Under the pieces are notes generated by a model. It was not told where the DNA came from and searched no databases. It saw nothing but the letters and a program-made list of their open reading frames with translations. This document shows, one piece after another, positions 25,730 to 33,911 of a stretch of DNA of 64,000 bases. The DNA lies in contig NZ_KB903221.1 in the NCBI RefSeq assembly GCF_000379625.1, positions 292 through 64,291 of the forward strand, in the 5' to 3' direction. The position numbers and the translations under genes were made by a program. Each line of letters starts with the position of its first letter. Within the stretch, counting starts at the first letter, position 1. Source of the stretch: Actinomycetospora chiangmaiensis DSM 45062 (GTDB lineage Bacteria > Actinomycetota > Actinomycetes > Mycobacteriales > Pseudonocardiaceae).

Positions 25730-26915
25730 CGGCGGGAGAACGGAGCGCCAGATCGATGGCTGGATCGGGCGGATCGCGCGGACGGTCGGCGGGGAGGTCG
25801 ACCCGCAGGACGAAGGTGTCGCCTTCGTGCTGCGCCACGAGGCTGCCGCCAAGCACCTCCACGCGTTCGCCGAGCCCAATCAGGCCCCACCCGAAGGACG
25901 TAGGCGCAGCACCCCCGCAACCGGAAGTCGACACGACGTTTCGCACCTCGACGGCAACGCACTGCGGTGACTGCTCCACCTGGACCTGCACCGGCCGATC
26001 CCGGTCGCCATGTTTGGCGGCGTTCACCAACGCCTCCTCCACCACCCGACGCACCACCCGGGCGGTCGCGTCATCGGCCGCCCCGCCAGGTCCATGCATC
26101 ACGAGGTCGACCTGGAGTCCCCGCTCGGCCTGGACGGCGGCGACGACCTCCGTGAGCCCCTCGCCCGAGGTGGGCCGGGACCCACCGTCGGGACTGCCGA
26201 CTTCCCGCAGGGCGTACAGCAGGTCCGCCATCTCCACCATGGCCCGCCTGCCTGCGGTCTCGATCGCGGCGAGCGGACCGCTTGCGGTGTCGGCCTCCTG
26301 CTCCCGGGCGGCCACCGCGGCGAACGCCATCATCGCCGTGAGGCGGTTCGCGACCCGGTCGTGCAGGTCCCTGGCCACCTCGAGACGGTCGGCGCGGACC
26401 GCGGCGGCCGCCTCCGCGGCACTACGCTCCCCCGCCAGGTGACTCCAGCGACCGAACCCCCAGGCGGTCGCGGTCATGACCACCCAGAAGGTCGCGAACA
26501 CCAGGAACGGCACAAGTCGGTCGACATGCGAGTGGAAGGATGCCGAGTCGTAGCTGTCTAGGCCGAAGGGCGCCAGGGCGGCGAAGGCCGAGAGCGCGCT
26601 GACCGGCAGCGGGCGCGTGGACGCTACGGCATGGAGGGCCACGAGCAGGCCGGTGAACGGTTGCCACTGCGGGATCATGAGGCTTCCGCACGAGACGAGC
26701 CAGACCGGCGCGGCCGACCCCAGCGGCCACCGGAAGCGCCACAGCAACGGTGCGTAACAGGCCGCCGTCACCGCTGGCACGAGCCACCAGGGAACCACTG
26801 CCCCAGCACGCGTCACCCGCTCCCCGTTCCACACGAGCAGGTCGATCGCGACCGCCAGGACGACGACTCCGTAGCGGGCTGCGGTCGCCGACACCGCCCG
26901 CAGCGGCGTTCTCAT
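25722..26915 (-). CDS. Membrane sensor histidine kinase (HisKA_3 type)
   Basis: 397 aa from ATG 26915 (ATGA overlap with the upstream small gene). The N-terminal 155 residues form about five spans with little extracytoplasmic sequence. Then comes the dimerisation helix with EVARDLHDRVANRL (H185), the HisKA_3 phospho-site, and a HATPase domain with EEALVNAAKHG (N box) and FGWGLIGLGERVEVLGGSL (G box). It is the partner of the NarL-type regulator downstream. The absence of an obvious external sensor domain suggests signal detection in the membrane or through the co-encoded small protein. Confidence 0.92.
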   Translation of the reverse strand: MRTPLRAVSATAARYGVVVLAVAIDLLVWNGERVTRAGAVVPWWLVPAVTAACYAPLLWRFRWPLGSAAPVWLVSCGSLMIPQWQPFTGLLVALHAVASTRPLPVSALSAFAALAPFGLDSYDSASFHSHVDRLVPFLVFATFWVVMTATAWGFGRWSHLAGERSAAEAAAAVRADRLEVARDLHDRVANRLTAMMAFAAVAAREQEADTASGPLAAIETAGRRAMVEMADLLYALREVGSPDGGSRPTSGEGLTEVVAAVQAERGLQVDLVMHGPGGAADDATARVVRRVVEEALVNAAKHGDRDRPVQVQVEQSPQCVAVEVRNVVSTSGCGGAAPTSFGWGLIGLGERVEVLGGSLVAQHEGDTFVLRVDLPADRPRDPPDPAIDLALRSPADA

Positions 26916-27418
26916 GCGGACTGACACCAGGAGAAGAAGGGAAAGATGCTGCACGGCACCGACTCGGGCGGCGGGCCGGGCAGCGGGTGACCGGGAATGA
27001 AGGCCGGGCGGACCGTGAGCTCGTCCAGGAGCGGGTGCTCGTCGACGGTGCCGGCCTCCTTCTGCTCCGCGGGCGCGAGCGGAGTCTCGAGCTCTGCGGC
27101 CAGCAGGGGCCGCCGGTCCGGGACCCACGCCACGTGCAAGGCCGGCCGGGTCGGGCTGGTGCCCGACCGCACCGGCACCGCCACATAGAGAGCGGGTGCC
27201 TCGATCACCAAGACGGCGGGCCGTACCGGGTCGAGATCCTCGAGGCCGAGTTCGGCGAGCAGCTCGATTCCGACATCTGCACTTAGAATTGCCACGGCGG
27301 GGCCGACGAGTAACGCTGTGTCGTCGAGCGGCTCCGAGCCGTCGCCATTCCGGGATACGGTCACCGGCCTGTTAGAGGTCATCCAGGAATCGTGCAGCGA
27401 CCGAGCACCCGGTGTCAC
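26912..27418 (-). CDS. Small protein coupled to the two-component system, unknown
   Basis: 168 aa from GTG 27418, or 156 aa from ATG 27382; neither has a well-spaced ribosome site. The middle is hydrophobic and acidic (ALLVGPAVAILSADVGIELL, VRPAVLVIEAPALYVAVPVR). The C-terminus ends SVPCSIFPFFSWCQSA, with two cysteines around an aromatic run. It has no signal peptide or family that I recognise. ATGA coupling to the kinase implies co-production, so it may be an accessory or signal-modulating component. Function is inferred only from position. Confidence 0.55.
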   Translation of the reverse strand: MTPGARSLHDSWMTSNRPVTVSRNGDGSEPLDDTALLVGPAVAILSADVGIELLAELGLEDLDPVRPAVLVIEAPALYVAVPVRSGTSPTRPALHVAWVPDRRPLLAAELETPLAPAEQKEAGTVDEHPLLDELTVRPAFIPGHPLPGPPPESVPCSIFPFFSWCQSA

Positions 27419-27523
27419 TGCTCCGACAGGTCGTACCTTCGGACGTCATCCCGAGGACGACAAGACCTACGAGAAATAGCTCACTGCCGGACGTGACCGG
27501 GGACCGCCACGCTCATCAGCAGC

Positions 27524-27544
27524 GGTTCCCGCTACCGGGGAACC
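27524..27544. promoter_or_regulatory. Inverted repeat GGTTCCC-N7-GGGAACC
   Basis: Perfect 7-bp arms in the divergent gap between the two-component operon and the 157-aa gene, ending 22 bases before that gene's ATG. It could be an operator bound by the neighbouring response regulator or a leader hairpin affecting translation. Confidence 0.4.
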
Positions 27545-27566
27545 GACGACGAAGGGGAACGAGATC

Positions 27567-28040
27567 ATGAGCATCACCGTCGCGAACGCGCGCTACAACC
27601 CGGACGGCGACCACTTCATCGTCGCCGACGCCGAGGTCGGCGACGACCTCCAGGTCGTGTGCCACGTGTTCCTCACGTGCACCCACAAGATCGTGGGCTT
27701 CACGGCCGCCCTCACGCTCACCTACGCCGACAAGGACGGCAACAAGCTCGGCCAGAGCCAGCAGTGGACCGGCCACTGCTCGCAGGCCCCGATCATCGGG
27801 GCCGCACACGCTTCGGCGACCATCACCGACAAGGCACCCGCTGGCACCGTCCGTGTCGTGGTCACCGAGACCGCCACCGTCGACAACCTCTTCGACACGA
27901 TCCTGGGAGACGTCGCTGAGGCCCTGAAGGTCGTGGAGACGGTCATCGAGATCCTTTCCATCTTCTCGGGCGGCGCCCTCGCCGGTAAGGGGAGCAACAC
28001 CCAGGGTGAAGTCGCGGGCGTTCCCGAACTCGTCGTCTAG
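27567..28040 (+). CDS. Hypothetical protein, predicted beta-rich
   Basis: 157 aa from ATG 27567 with GGGGAA upstream. It opens SITVANARYNPDGDHFIVAD and continues with alternating hydrophobic strands (VGFTAALTLTYADKDGNKLG, GTVRVVVTETATVDNLF), giving an immunoglobulin-like beta-sandwich impression. It ends with a short amphipathic helix region (ALKVVETVIEILSIFSGGAL). No signal peptide is visible. It is separated from the two-component operon by a shared promoter region and closed by a strong hairpin (28045-28083). Function unknown. Confidence 0.75.
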   Translation: MSITVANARYNPDGDHFIVADAEVGDDLQVVCHVFLTCTHKIVGFTAALTLTYADKDGNKLGQSQQWTGHCSQAPIIGAAHASATITDKAPAGTVRVVVTETATVDNLFDTILGDVAEALKVVETVIEILSIFSGGALAGKGSNTQGEVAGVPELVV

Positions 28041-28044
28041 TCCC

Positions 28045-28083
28045 ACGATCGGCGGCTGCCGTTCTTCGGTGGCCGCCGGTCGT
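28045..28083 (+). terminator. Hairpin terminator after the 157-aa gene
   Basis: Arms at 28045-28056 and 28072-28083 pair over 12 bases with a single G-T wobble, and inner CCG/CGG bases extend the stem around a TTCTT loop. It begins four bases after the TAG stop. There is no T-run, as is common for actinobacterial terminators. Confidence 0.65.
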
Positions 28084-28219
28084 CACGGACGAACGGAACG
28101 ATTCCGGCGTCCGACTGGGCTGGATACCAACCGAGATCACTCGGCCAGCCGACGTCCGCCTCGCTGAGATGTCCGAGAATTTCCGTTGCCGACCACGAAG
28201 GCGCGAGCAGGAGCAGACC

Positions 28220-30052
28220 ATGACGACAACCCGATCAAAACTCGTGTGTTCGTGTGGTCGCACCGCCAACGCCGCGGAGCAATTCTGCGGTCGGTGCGGG
28301 AATGCGCTTGCCGCCGTTCCGAGCAGCGTCCCTCGACCTCGCCACGCCCCACGCCGGGAGGCGCGTGGACAGGAGACGACCCGGCTGCTGTGCGCGGCAG
28401 CGCACCTGCACACGGACTTCGCCGAGGCGTGCCTCGCGGAGTACCTCGTCGAGCCCACCCGGGCGATTGCGCGGGCCCCCGGGGTCGACGCCGCCGCTGT
28501 CCTCGGGGACGCGGTCGCGGCCAATGCACGGCACCGGGTGCGGGACGCCTACCTCCTCGTCGCCGCGCTCGTAGCGATCGTCCCCATGGCAGCGCTCTTC
28601 CTGGTCTGGTTCATCGTCGGCGGTGTCCACCGGGCGATGGGGCGCCCCGACCCCTCCGGGTCGACGACACTCCGGTCTGCCACGGAGCCCCCGTCGCTAC
28701 ACCACAGCTTGCGCAGCGGCATCGCGCTCGTGCTCGTCACCGCGATCATCGTGGTGGGCGGTGTCGTGGCGGCGACGACCGTCGACGCCCTCGTCCTGGA
28801 GGGCCTCTCGGATCCCTCCGGTGTACTCACGGCCCTCATCCTCGTGTTGCCCGTCGTGTCGCTGCTCGCGATCCCCGCGATCCTGGTCGGGGACGCACTC
28901 GTCGCGCACCGCGTGGTGCGCCGCCAGTTCCGTCGGGCCGAGTTCAGCACCGAACCCGACGACGGCGCGGACATGACGTCCTCGCTGCGACGGTGGGGCC
29001 GCACCGGCGCAGCAGACCAGATCGCCTCGGTCCGGGCCGCGGAACGTGGCGATCCCGGCGACCACGAGGCGGAGGTCGCCGTCTTCCGTGGCACGTCGCC
29101 CTTCATCGGCTCGGGGGTGTTGTACGACCGACGAGTCGCCGTCTTCCCGCTCAAGCGCGTGGACCCCGACGACGACCGGCCGGTCTCCGTCTCCGAGTAC
29201 GAGCTCCACCACGGCATCTACCGGCGCATCCGCAACCTCGTCCGGGCATCGACCCTGAGCCCACGAAACCGGCTCGAGGAACTGCGCCACTACGAGCAGA
29301 TCCTGGTCAGCGCCGAAGAACTCGTCGCCGCCTGGCCGGACGAGGACGCACGCACCTATCTGCCCCGCACGGACCAGCGCCCCGTCTCGCGCATGTCCTC
29401 CAAGGATGCGCAGGAGCACATCGGGACTCCTCGCGAGTGGGCGCGGTACTACCAGCTCTTCCAGGTCGAGGGATGGGAACGAGACCTCACGGTCTCCTGC
29501 CACACCACGCTCGGCGCTGACGGCGGGCTGCTCTACCTGGAGTGGGCCCTGTGCGTGCTCCCTCCGGTGGCCAGCGCTTACCACGTCGTCGACCACCGCC
29601 GGGACCTCCGTCGGCTGGTACTCGATCGTGCGCTCGACGAGCTCATCGAGTTCCCGGCCTCCCTGCCGGCCCGGCTACGTCGGCTCGTCGGCCAGTTCCG
29701 ACCGCTCCGCGTGGATCCCGGCGAACTCGTGGCCGAGAAGTACGGCGCCGGCCCCAGCATGCGCGAACTCGCCGCCGCGCCCGCCGAGACCTACTTCCAC
29801 GGGGTCGACATCCGCCGCTACGTCAGCGTGCTCGACCGCAGCATCCTCGAAGCCGTCCGTACCTACCTCGAGGACCACCGGCTCTCGGTCGCCGACTTCG
29901 ACCAGATCACCGGGACCATCATCAACATCGGCACGATCGCGAACTCGACGGTCGCGGCTGGACCCGGTGCGCAGGCCACCCAGAACGAGTCGCCTGCGCC
30001 CACGGGCCGCACTCCCGTCCACCACTCCCCCGCACCCGGAGGCAAGCGATGA
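28220..30052 (+). CDS. Zinc-ribbon membrane protein with C-terminal STVA-x-G motif
   Basis: 610 aa from ATG 28220 (AGGAG nine bases upstream). A zinc ribbon is at the N-terminus (Cys 10, 12, 23, 26; pattern CSCGR-x9-FCGRCG). About three hydrophobic spans follow (107-135, 165-190, 195-220), then a long soluble region with no recognised catalytic motif. The C-terminus carries TIINIGTIANSTVAAGPGAQ followed by AT, closely echoed at the N-terminus of the next protein. The two genes overlap by ATGA. A membrane-bound adaptor that docks with its neighbour through the shared motif is my inference. Confidence 0.75.
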   Translation: MTTTRSKLVCSCGRTANAAEQFCGRCGNALAAVPSSVPRPRHAPRREARGQETTRLLCAAAHLHTDFAEACLAEYLVEPTRAIARAPGVDAAAVLGDAVAANARHRVRDAYLLVAALVAIVPMAALFLVWFIVGGVHRAMGRPDPSGSTTLRSATEPPSLHHSLRSGIALVLVTAIIVVGGVVAATTVDALVLEGLSDPSGVLTALILVLPVVSLLAIPAILVGDALVAHRVVRRQFRRAEFSTEPDDGADMTSSLRRWGRTGAADQIASVRAAERGDPGDHEAEVAVFRGTSPFIGSGVLYDRRVAVFPLKRVDPDDDRPVSVSEYELHHGIYRRIRNLVRASTLSPRNRLEELRHYEQILVSAEELVAAWPDEDARTYLPRTDQRPVSRMSSKDAQEHIGTPREWARYYQLFQVEGWERDLTVSCHTTLGADGGLLYLEWALCVLPPVASAYHVVDHRRDLRRLVLDRALDELIEFPASLPARLRRLVGQFRPLRVDPGELVAEKYGAGPSMRELAAAPAETYFHGVDIRRYVSVLDRSILEAVRTYLEDHRLSVADFDQITGTIINIGTIANSTVAAGPGAQATQNESPAPTGRTPVHHSPAPGGKR

Positions 30053-30408
30053 ACGACCGCATCCGCATCGGCGACATCTCGGACAGCACCGTCGCGGTGG
30101 GCCGTGGCGCGCACGCCACTTCCACCAGCGGCGAATCCCCCGCGATTCGACGGATGCGGGCGGAACTCGAGATTCTTACCGACGGGCTCACCCAGGCGCA
30201 GGGTGAGATGGGCGCGCAGGCCCGCACGGAGGTCGCCGCGTTGAATAACGCCCTCGCCGACCCGTCGGGACCGGAGATCGAGCACGGATGGCGTCGGGTC
30301 CGCGGCGCACTGGCCGCACTCGGCGTCACCGGCGCCGTCGCGTTCGGTGCCGACCTGAGCGAGATCGGGAACGGGATCCACGAGATCCTCGGCGCGCTGG
30401 GCATGTGA
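30049..30408 (+). CDS. Small protein with N-terminal STVA-x-G-x-GA motif
   Basis: 119 aa from ATG 30049, overlapping the upstream stop, with GGAGG eight bases before. It begins RIRIGDISDSTVAVGRGAHA, then a helical segment (RMRAELEILTDGLTQAQGEM) and a Gly/Ala-rich C-terminus (AALGVTGAVAFGADLSEIGN). The I-x-IGDI-x-x-STVAVG-x-GA motif resembles short beta-strand motifs I associate with actinobacterial conflict/effector-associated proteins, a recollection not verified here. Its near-copy ends the upstream protein, pointing to a homotypic interaction. It has no catalytic residues. Confidence 0.75.
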   Translation: MNDRIRIGDISDSTVAVGRGAHATSTSGESPAIRRMRAELEILTDGLTQAQGEMGAQARTEVAALNNALADPSGPEIEHGWRRVRGALAALGVTGAVAFGADLSEIGNGIHEILGALGM

Positions 30409-31106
30409 TGCGTACGTGCAGCGCCTGCGGGTTCGATCGCGTTCCCACCGACTCGACGTTCTGCGTGCGCTGTGGGACTAGGCTTCTTGACGTCGGGCGT
30501 TCTGGACCCGGCGGCCGTCGGGCTGCGGTGATCACACTCGCGATCGTGGCGTTGTTGGGTCTGTCCGGCGTCGTCGCGTGGGCCGCAGTAGTCCTCCGAC
30601 CGTCCCCAACGCTCGGTCCGAGCCCTGCTCCATCGACCTCGGTCACGGCCGAGCCGACCTCGACGTCGCCGCCATTTCCCTTGCCCGCCCCAACCTCCAC
30701 GGCAGACAGCTCTTCTGTGGCGCTCGGCGCCGCAGCGGCCGGGCAGCCCGATGCCGCGGTGGTGCAGACGGCACTGACGTCGTACTACGCGGCGATCAAC
30801 GCCCACGACTACGACGCCTGGCTCGCCGCTAGTCAACCGGCGGCGGCGAAGACCCAGACTCGCACCGGCTGGGAAAGCGGATACCGCTCGTCGCAGGACG
30901 ACGACGTGGTGATCGAGGCGATCACCCCCGGTCCCGGAGGCAACGACCTGGCCACGGTGTCGATGCGCAGTACCCAGGACCCGGCCGACGCGCCTTCGAG
31001 CCTCCCGGTCGGTCGCATCTGCTGGACGCTGACGCTTCCGGTGGATCCGTCCACGGGCAAAGTTGGTGTGTCGCAGAAAGGCTCCACCACGATGGCAGCC
31101 TGCTGA
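30408..31106 (+). CDS. Zinc-ribbon, single-span membrane protein with NTF2-like extracellular domain
   Basis: 232 aa from ATG 30408, sharing one base with the upstream stop (TGATG). The N-terminal zinc ribbon is TCSACGFD-x9-FCVRCG, followed by one span (about 40-62), a Pro/Ser/Thr-rich linker and a C-terminal domain of about 110 residues beginning VVQTALTSYYAAINAHDYDA, which resembles SnoaL/NTF2-like or lumazine-type domains common in mycobacterial secreted proteins. The predicted topology places the ribbon inside and the NTF2-like domain outside. Part of the same operon as the two preceding genes. Confidence 0.78.
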   Translation: MRTCSACGFDRVPTDSTFCVRCGTRLLDVGRSGPGGRRAAVITLAIVALLGLSGVVAWAAVVLRPSPTLGPSPAPSTSVTAEPTSTSPPFPLPAPTSTADSSSVALGAAAAGQPDAAVVQTALTSYYAAINAHDYDAWLAASQPAAAKTQTRTGWESGYRSSQDDDVVIEAITPGPGGNDLATVSMRSTQDPADAPSSLPVGRICWTLTLPVDPSTGKVGVSQKGSTTMAAC

Positions 31107-31324
31107 TGTCGCTACTGGTATGACGACCGGTCGGTCCAATCCGCGGCTCTCGACGAAGCGCCGCATGATGGTGGCCAGGGAGTCGACCGTGAGGACGCCG
31201 GGGCTGGACCGGATCATCGCGGCAATGCGGGCAGCCGGTCACGAGGCCGTAACGCAGTGGAGATCGAGGACGACGGGGGTGTCGACTCCGGTCGCCGGGC
31301 GCGATCGGCCATCGGGGAGGTTCC

Positions 31325-31945
31325 GTGACCATTCTCTTCGCCTGCCCGCGCTGCGCCGCTCGCGTCGGCGCCGAGGATCGTTTCTGTGGCGGCTGCGGCC
31401 TCCCACGGCCCCCGCGACCGGGCCCGCCGGTCTCCGCGATGACGCAGCGGACCACGCCGGTGGCCGCGCGCGGTGCGGAACCCGTGGCGCCACGATCGGT
31501 CGGAACGCTCCAGGCCGTCCCGCCTCCGACCGCTGAGGCCACCGTGCGCATCAGGCAAGCGCTGGTGACGGCCGAGCCGAGCCCGCCTGTTGACCCGCAG
31601 CGCCCCCTCCAACCACCGCGGTCTGTCGAACCGGCCTTCGGAGAGGCTGCACAGCCCGTCGAGCCGCCCCGACGCGGGGCGGGCAGCGTGGTGCTGTCCG
31701 GGATCAGCCTGACGATGCGTCTGATCAACGGGCTCCTGACCGTGCTCTCCGGGATCACCATCGCGGTCATCGCCGTCCGCGACCCGCCGATGCCGGACCG
31801 AGGTTGGGTCGTCGCCGCGGCTGTCGCGTGGGCGCTGTACGGCGTCTACATCCTCCTAACGCGCCGCAGCTACTGGGTGAGCAACTGGTTCACGTATCTC
31901 ATCCCGATCGGGGCGATCGTCTACCTCGTGGCCAGCTCGAAGTGA
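31325..31945 (+). CDS. Zinc-ribbon membrane protein, unknown
   Basis: 206 aa from GTG 31325 with GGGGAGG upstream. The N-terminal ribbon is FACPRCAAR-x9-FCGGCG. A long Pro/Ala-rich linker leads to three closely spaced hydrophobic segments (about 125-145, 158-176, 185-203). It is coupled to the next gene through GTGA (31942-31945). The 218 bases before it contain no credible gene. Its ribbon closely matches those of the proteins at 28220, 30408 and 44171. Function unknown. Confidence 0.75.
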   Translation: MTILFACPRCAARVGAEDRFCGGCGLPRPPRPGPPVSAMTQRTTPVAARGAEPVAPRSVGTLQAVPPPTAEATVRIRQALVTAEPSPPVDPQRPLQPPRSVEPAFGEAAQPVEPPRRGAGSVVLSGISLTMRLINGLLTVLSGITIAVIAVRDPPMPDRGWVVAAAVAWALYGVYILLTRRSYWVSNWFTYLIPIGAIVYLVASSK

Positions 31946-33255
31946 CGGCGACCCAGGCGGGGCCGCCCGCGTCGTGCCGTCAGTGCTGGGCGGTCCTCGG
32001 ACGACACGACCGGCTCTGCGGAGTCTGTGGGTCCGGCCGCGAGGTCGACCCGACGCCGACGGCCGCCGCTCCCGTCGAGCCGGTGACCGAGCCGATCGCC
32101 CTGCCGCGCCATCGCCACCGCGCCCCCGAGCCCGACGCCCCGGCGTCGTCGCCGATGGCGAGCACGGCGTCGGCCACACCGGTGTGGCTGCCCTGGCTGC
32201 TCATCGGCGGGCTCGCCGCGATCGGCTTGGCCGCCCTGTACTCGGCGTTCGCGGGCCTGTCCTCGAGCGGGACGGTGGCCGCGGGCCTGCTCGGCGGCGT
32301 GATCCTCCTCGGCGTCACCGTCCTCGTCGGGCTGGCGATGCGCGCGGTTCTCATCGAGGCGCGTGAGGCCGCTGCGCTCGGTGGCGTCGTCGCCGGCGCG
32401 GCGCTGATCGCCGCCCTCGCGTCCGCCACGGGCGAGGGCCTCGGCATCCTGGCCGGCCTGGGCGGCGTCGTCGTGGCCGTCGGGGCGGTAGCACTGGCGT
32501 CCACGGGGTCGGACCACGATCCGCTGGCCGCCGCCCGGCTCGTGGGCCCCGTGGCCGGCGTGGGGTTCGTCGTTCTCGCGCTCCGGGAGGCCGTCGAGCT
32601 GGCCTCCTCGACCGGCTCGGGCGGCCTCGGGAGCATCGTGGGTTCCCTGCTTGCCGGCGTCGGCCTGGTCGCAGCCCGCTACGCCGTGGAGCCCGCTCGC
32701 ATTTCGCGCATCATCACGACCGTGGCCGCCGTGCTCGGCCTCATCGCCGTGGCCTCCTCGGGCGTCGGCGACGCCGCGGGGTGGCTGTGCGTCGGCCTGG
32801 CCCTCGGCGTCGTCGCCCTGCTCTTCCTCCCCGGTCCCGCTCGGGTGGCGGCCGGAGAGGAGCCGCTCCCCGGCCTCGTGTCGATGCGGGACAGTGTGCG
32901 CGGCCTGCTGGATCACGTGTCGTCGGAGCGCACCACGACGACGGGCGCGCCGACGCCCGCCGTCGTCGAGCTCCTCCGCATCGTGCCGTGGTGGTTCTGG
33001 ATCACGCTCGTCGTCGGGATCGTCGTCGCCGTCGCCGGGCTCTCGGAGGCCTCCACCTACGACGCGGCGGCCAAGGCCTGCACCGTCGTCCCCGGGCGTT
33101 CGATCTCCATCGTGCGCGACACCCCGGAGTGCGACGCCGCCTTCGCCGGGCAGGACCACGGCAAGATGATCGCGGCGCTGGGTGGGCTCATCGCTCTCGG
33201 CCCGATCGTCGCCGTGACGTGGGTCAAGGAGAAGCTCGCGAAGCTCCGGTCCTGA
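31942..33255 (+). CDS. Zinc-ribbon polytopic membrane protein, unknown
   Basis: 437 aa from GTG 31942, overlapping the previous stop. The N-terminus carries a ribbon SCRQCWAVL-x6-LCGVCG, followed by about ten hydrophobic segments in a Gly/Ala/Val-rich stretch up to residue ~320 and a final span near 355 (PWWFWITLVVGIVVAVAG), then an outside loop with two Cys (KACTVVPG, ECDAAFAG) and a last span. No transporter signature is apparent. Its 3' end overlaps the PIN-domain gene on the other strand by 32 bases. Confidence 0.75.
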   Translation: MTATQAGPPASCRQCWAVLGRHDRLCGVCGSGREVDPTPTAAAPVEPVTEPIALPRHRHRAPEPDAPASSPMASTASATPVWLPWLLIGGLAAIGLAALYSAFAGLSSSGTVAAGLLGGVILLGVTVLVGLAMRAVLIEAREAAALGGVVAGAALIAALASATGEGLGILAGLGGVVVAVGAVALASTGSDHDPLAAARLVGPVAGVGFVVLALREAVELASSTGSGGLGSIVGSLLAGVGLVAARYAVEPARISRIITTVAAVLGLIAVASSGVGDAAGWLCVGLALGVVALLFLPGPARVAAGEEPLPGLVSMRDSVRGLLDHVSSERTTTTGAPTPAVVELLRIVPWWFWITLVVGIVVAVAGLSEASTYDAAAKACTVVPGRSISIVRDTPECDAAFAGQDHGKMIAALGGLIALGPIVAVTWVKEKLAKLRS

Positions 33256-33628
33256 GGGGTCGGCCCGCGAACGGCCCTGCCGAGTCAGCGGACCTGCCGG
33301 ACCCGCCCTTCGCTCCCCAGGCGGCATCGGCGGTCCAGACGGCCGCGTCCAGTCGTTCAGCCGTGGCCAGGCAGGGACGGTCGGCCAACGAGCGTCCACC
33401 GCCGACGTGCCACAGCCGCGCAGCGAGCTCGGCGTCCTCGATGGTCACGGGCTCGACGACGATGCCGAAGCTCGGCAGGACCCCCCGGGCCAAGGTCCAG
33501 TCGGCTGATCGTCCGCGGATCGTCTGCGCGGCCTCCGACCAGTTGACGGCGCTGCGTCGATCACCCTCGGCCAGCGCCTCCTCCCCCTGCAGGAAACAGA
33601 GGAGAGCCGAGGAGTCGAAGAGGTTCAG
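33224..33628 (-). CDS. PIN-domain (VapC-like) toxin with apparent CTG start
   Basis: 134 aa. The reading frame opens immediately at the antitoxin stop: CTGA (33625-33628), where CTG takes the place of the usual ATG or GTG. The protein then runs NLFDSSALLCFLQGEEALAE (first Asp and Glu of the PIN site), IEDAELAARLW, and SLADRPCLATAERLDAAVWT with ADAAW after it, giving the conserved acidic set of VapC RNases. The C-terminal ~30 residues are an unusual Gly/Ser/Arg-rich extension overlapping the convergent membrane-protein gene. It is either a rare-start toxin or a start-codon mutant. Confidence 0.7.
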   Translation of the reverse strand: MNLFDSSALLCFLQGEEALAEGDRRSAVNWSEAAQTIRGRSADWTLARGVLPSFGIVVEPVTIEDAELAARLWHVGGGRSLADRPCLATAERLDAAVWTADAAWGAKGGSGRSADSAGPFAGRPLRTGASRASP

Positions 33629-33867
33629 CTCTCCTCCTCGACCGCCGCGGCCCGACGCTCTGCCAGGAGCTCCCCGACGAGGTCCTCGCCCTGCAGCTGA
33701 CGGCGCACGAGGTCGCGGGCACGCTCGCGGGTCGTCACCACGATGCCTGCCTCGGTCTCGACCAACAGCAGCGGCGATCCGGCCGTCAACCCCAGGTGCT
33801 CACGGAGCTCGGCCGGCACGGCGAGGCGTCCGCGATCGCCCATCGACACCGCGTACGTCCCACTCAT
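33625..33867 (-). CDS. AbrB/MazE-type (VapB-like) antitoxin
   Basis: 80 aa from ATG 33867. SMGDRGRLAVPAELREHLGL and SPLLLVETEAGIVVTTRERA form the swapped-hairpin AbrB DNA-binding fold; the acidic tail (RRAAAVEEES) is the probable toxin-binding segment. It directly precedes and overlaps the PIN-domain gene, the normal VapB-VapC order, and would repress its own operon. Confidence 0.85.
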   Translation of the reverse strand: MSGTYAVSMGDRGRLAVPAELREHLGLTAGSPLLLVETEAGIVVTTRERARDLVRRQLQGEDLVGELLAERRAAAVEEES

Positions 33868-33911
33868 GTCACCCCTGTACCACCGCTCAGCCACGATCCC
33901 ACAGCGGCGGG

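Noticed and set aside
31107-31324. Possible gene fragment between zinc-ribbon genes
   Set aside because: Readings on both strands give short, unlinked stretches without family features; best treated as intergenic.
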